Below are positions 63,800 through 64,000 of a stretch of 64,000 nt of DNA, piece after piece (within the stretch, counting starts at the first letter, position 1; each line of letters opens with the position of its first letter). A model generated the notes under the pieces. That model was given only the letters and a program-made list of their open reading frames with translations. It was not told the DNA's origin and searched no databases. The stretch is from Stutzerimonas chloritidismutans AW-1 (GTDB taxonomy: Bacteria; Pseudomonadota; Gammaproteobacteria; Pseudomonadales; Pseudomonadaceae): positions 62,001 to 126,000 of the forward strand of contig NZ_AOFQ01000006.1 of the NCBI RefSeq assembly GCF_000495915.1. Direction: 5' to 3'. The position numbers were made by a program, and so were the translations under genes.

Positions 63800-64000
63800 A
63801 TGGAATACACGATACAGAGGGGCGACACCCTGACCCGGATCGCCAGCGATCACAGCACCACCGTCAGCAGCCTGCTACGCCTGAACCCGCAGATTGAAGA
63901 CCCCAACCAGATCCAGGCTGGCCAGATGTTACGCATGCCTGCAACGAGCAGCCCGGCACGCCCCGGCTGCACCGCGGGACAGATCATGCAGGACAGCCAA
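63800..64000 (+). CDS. LysM-domain protein, probable T6SS cargo effector (5' part only)
   Basis: The first 67 residues are in the window. They form one LysM domain (YTIQRGDTLTRIASDHSTTV, LLRLNPQIEDPNQIQAGQML) and the start of a linker. There is no signal peptide, as expected for a T6SS-loaded protein. It starts 5 bases after the DUF4123 adaptor, in the position of a VgrG-linked effector. LysM suggests peptidoglycan binding; the catalytic or toxic domain, if any, is beyond the window. Confidence 0.8.
   Translation, partial: MEYTIQRGDTLTRIASDHSTTVSSLLRLNPQIEDPNQIQAGQMLRMPATSSPARPGCTAGQIMQDSQ

Overview
The window looks like chromosomal DNA of a GC-rich gammaproteobacterium of the Pseudomonas/Stutzerimonas (P. 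stutzeri) group. The evidence is gene content and order: pepP-ubiH-ubiI, the zapA-6S RNA-ygfA block, secB-grxC-rhodanese diverging from gpmI-envC-ctpA, the hisBH-hisAF block, asmA-mutY-yggX-tRNA-Phe, and the strong GC bias at third codon positions. No transposase, integrase, phage gene or CRISPR array was seen.

Layout. 1-3.4 kb: 5' part of gcvT and a ferric-iron ABC permease and binding protein, with an apparent attenuator between the two. 3.4-8.3 kb: leftward ubiquinone and peptidase operon (ubiI, DUF4442, ubiH, pepP, ygfB). 8.4-9.8 kb: TIGR02449-zapA, 6S RNA, ygfA. 9.8-20.5 kb: housekeeping genes (EVE protein, FliL-like protein, quinone oxidoreductase, secB, grxC, rhodanese-fold protein, gpmI, envC, ctpA, yibQ-like) and two orphan family-3 solute-binding proteins. 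20.5-23.7 kb: his genes. 23.8-28.5 kb: a NIT-ANTAR antiterminator followed by a nitrate-type ABC transporter, with a terminator-bearing leader between them. 28.6-32.9 kb: PanZ-like GNAT, asmA, mutY, yggX, tRNA-Phe. 33.2-40 kb: a Fur-type siderophore uptake operon (TonB receptor, DUF3649, PepSY, DUF3325) bracketed by two closely similar orphan binding proteins, plus a thermonuclease-like protein. 40.1-46.6 kb: BCCT (BetT-like) transporter, a polar amino acid ABC transporter, hexose-6-phosphate mutarotase. 46.6-64 kb: part of a type VI secretion system (T6SS).

The T6SS block reads tssA-tssB-tssC-tssE-[PAAR/DUF2235 lipase effector, DUF2931 lipoprotein, second lipoprotein]-tssF-tssG-clpV-sigma54 activator-vgrG-DUF4123-LysM protein (cut by the window end). 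It supplies sheath, part of the baseplate, recycling ATPase, spike and two probable cargo modules. No hcp, tssJ, tssK, tssL or tssM is present, so these must lie outside. An effector-immunity cassette sits inside the structural gene string. Two tandem inverted repeats precede tssA, and the cluster encodes its own sigma54 enhancer-binding protein.

Most notable observations: the candidate ANTAR hexaloop that overlaps a terminator before nrtA; the tandem dyads before tssA; the REP-like perfect hairpin read in frame inside vgrG; the lipase and lipoprotein cassette with an undescribed second lipoprotein; and several catalytic-residue substitutions (thermonuclease, rhodanese). All functional statements rest on reading the sequence and family knowledge; no database search was run.
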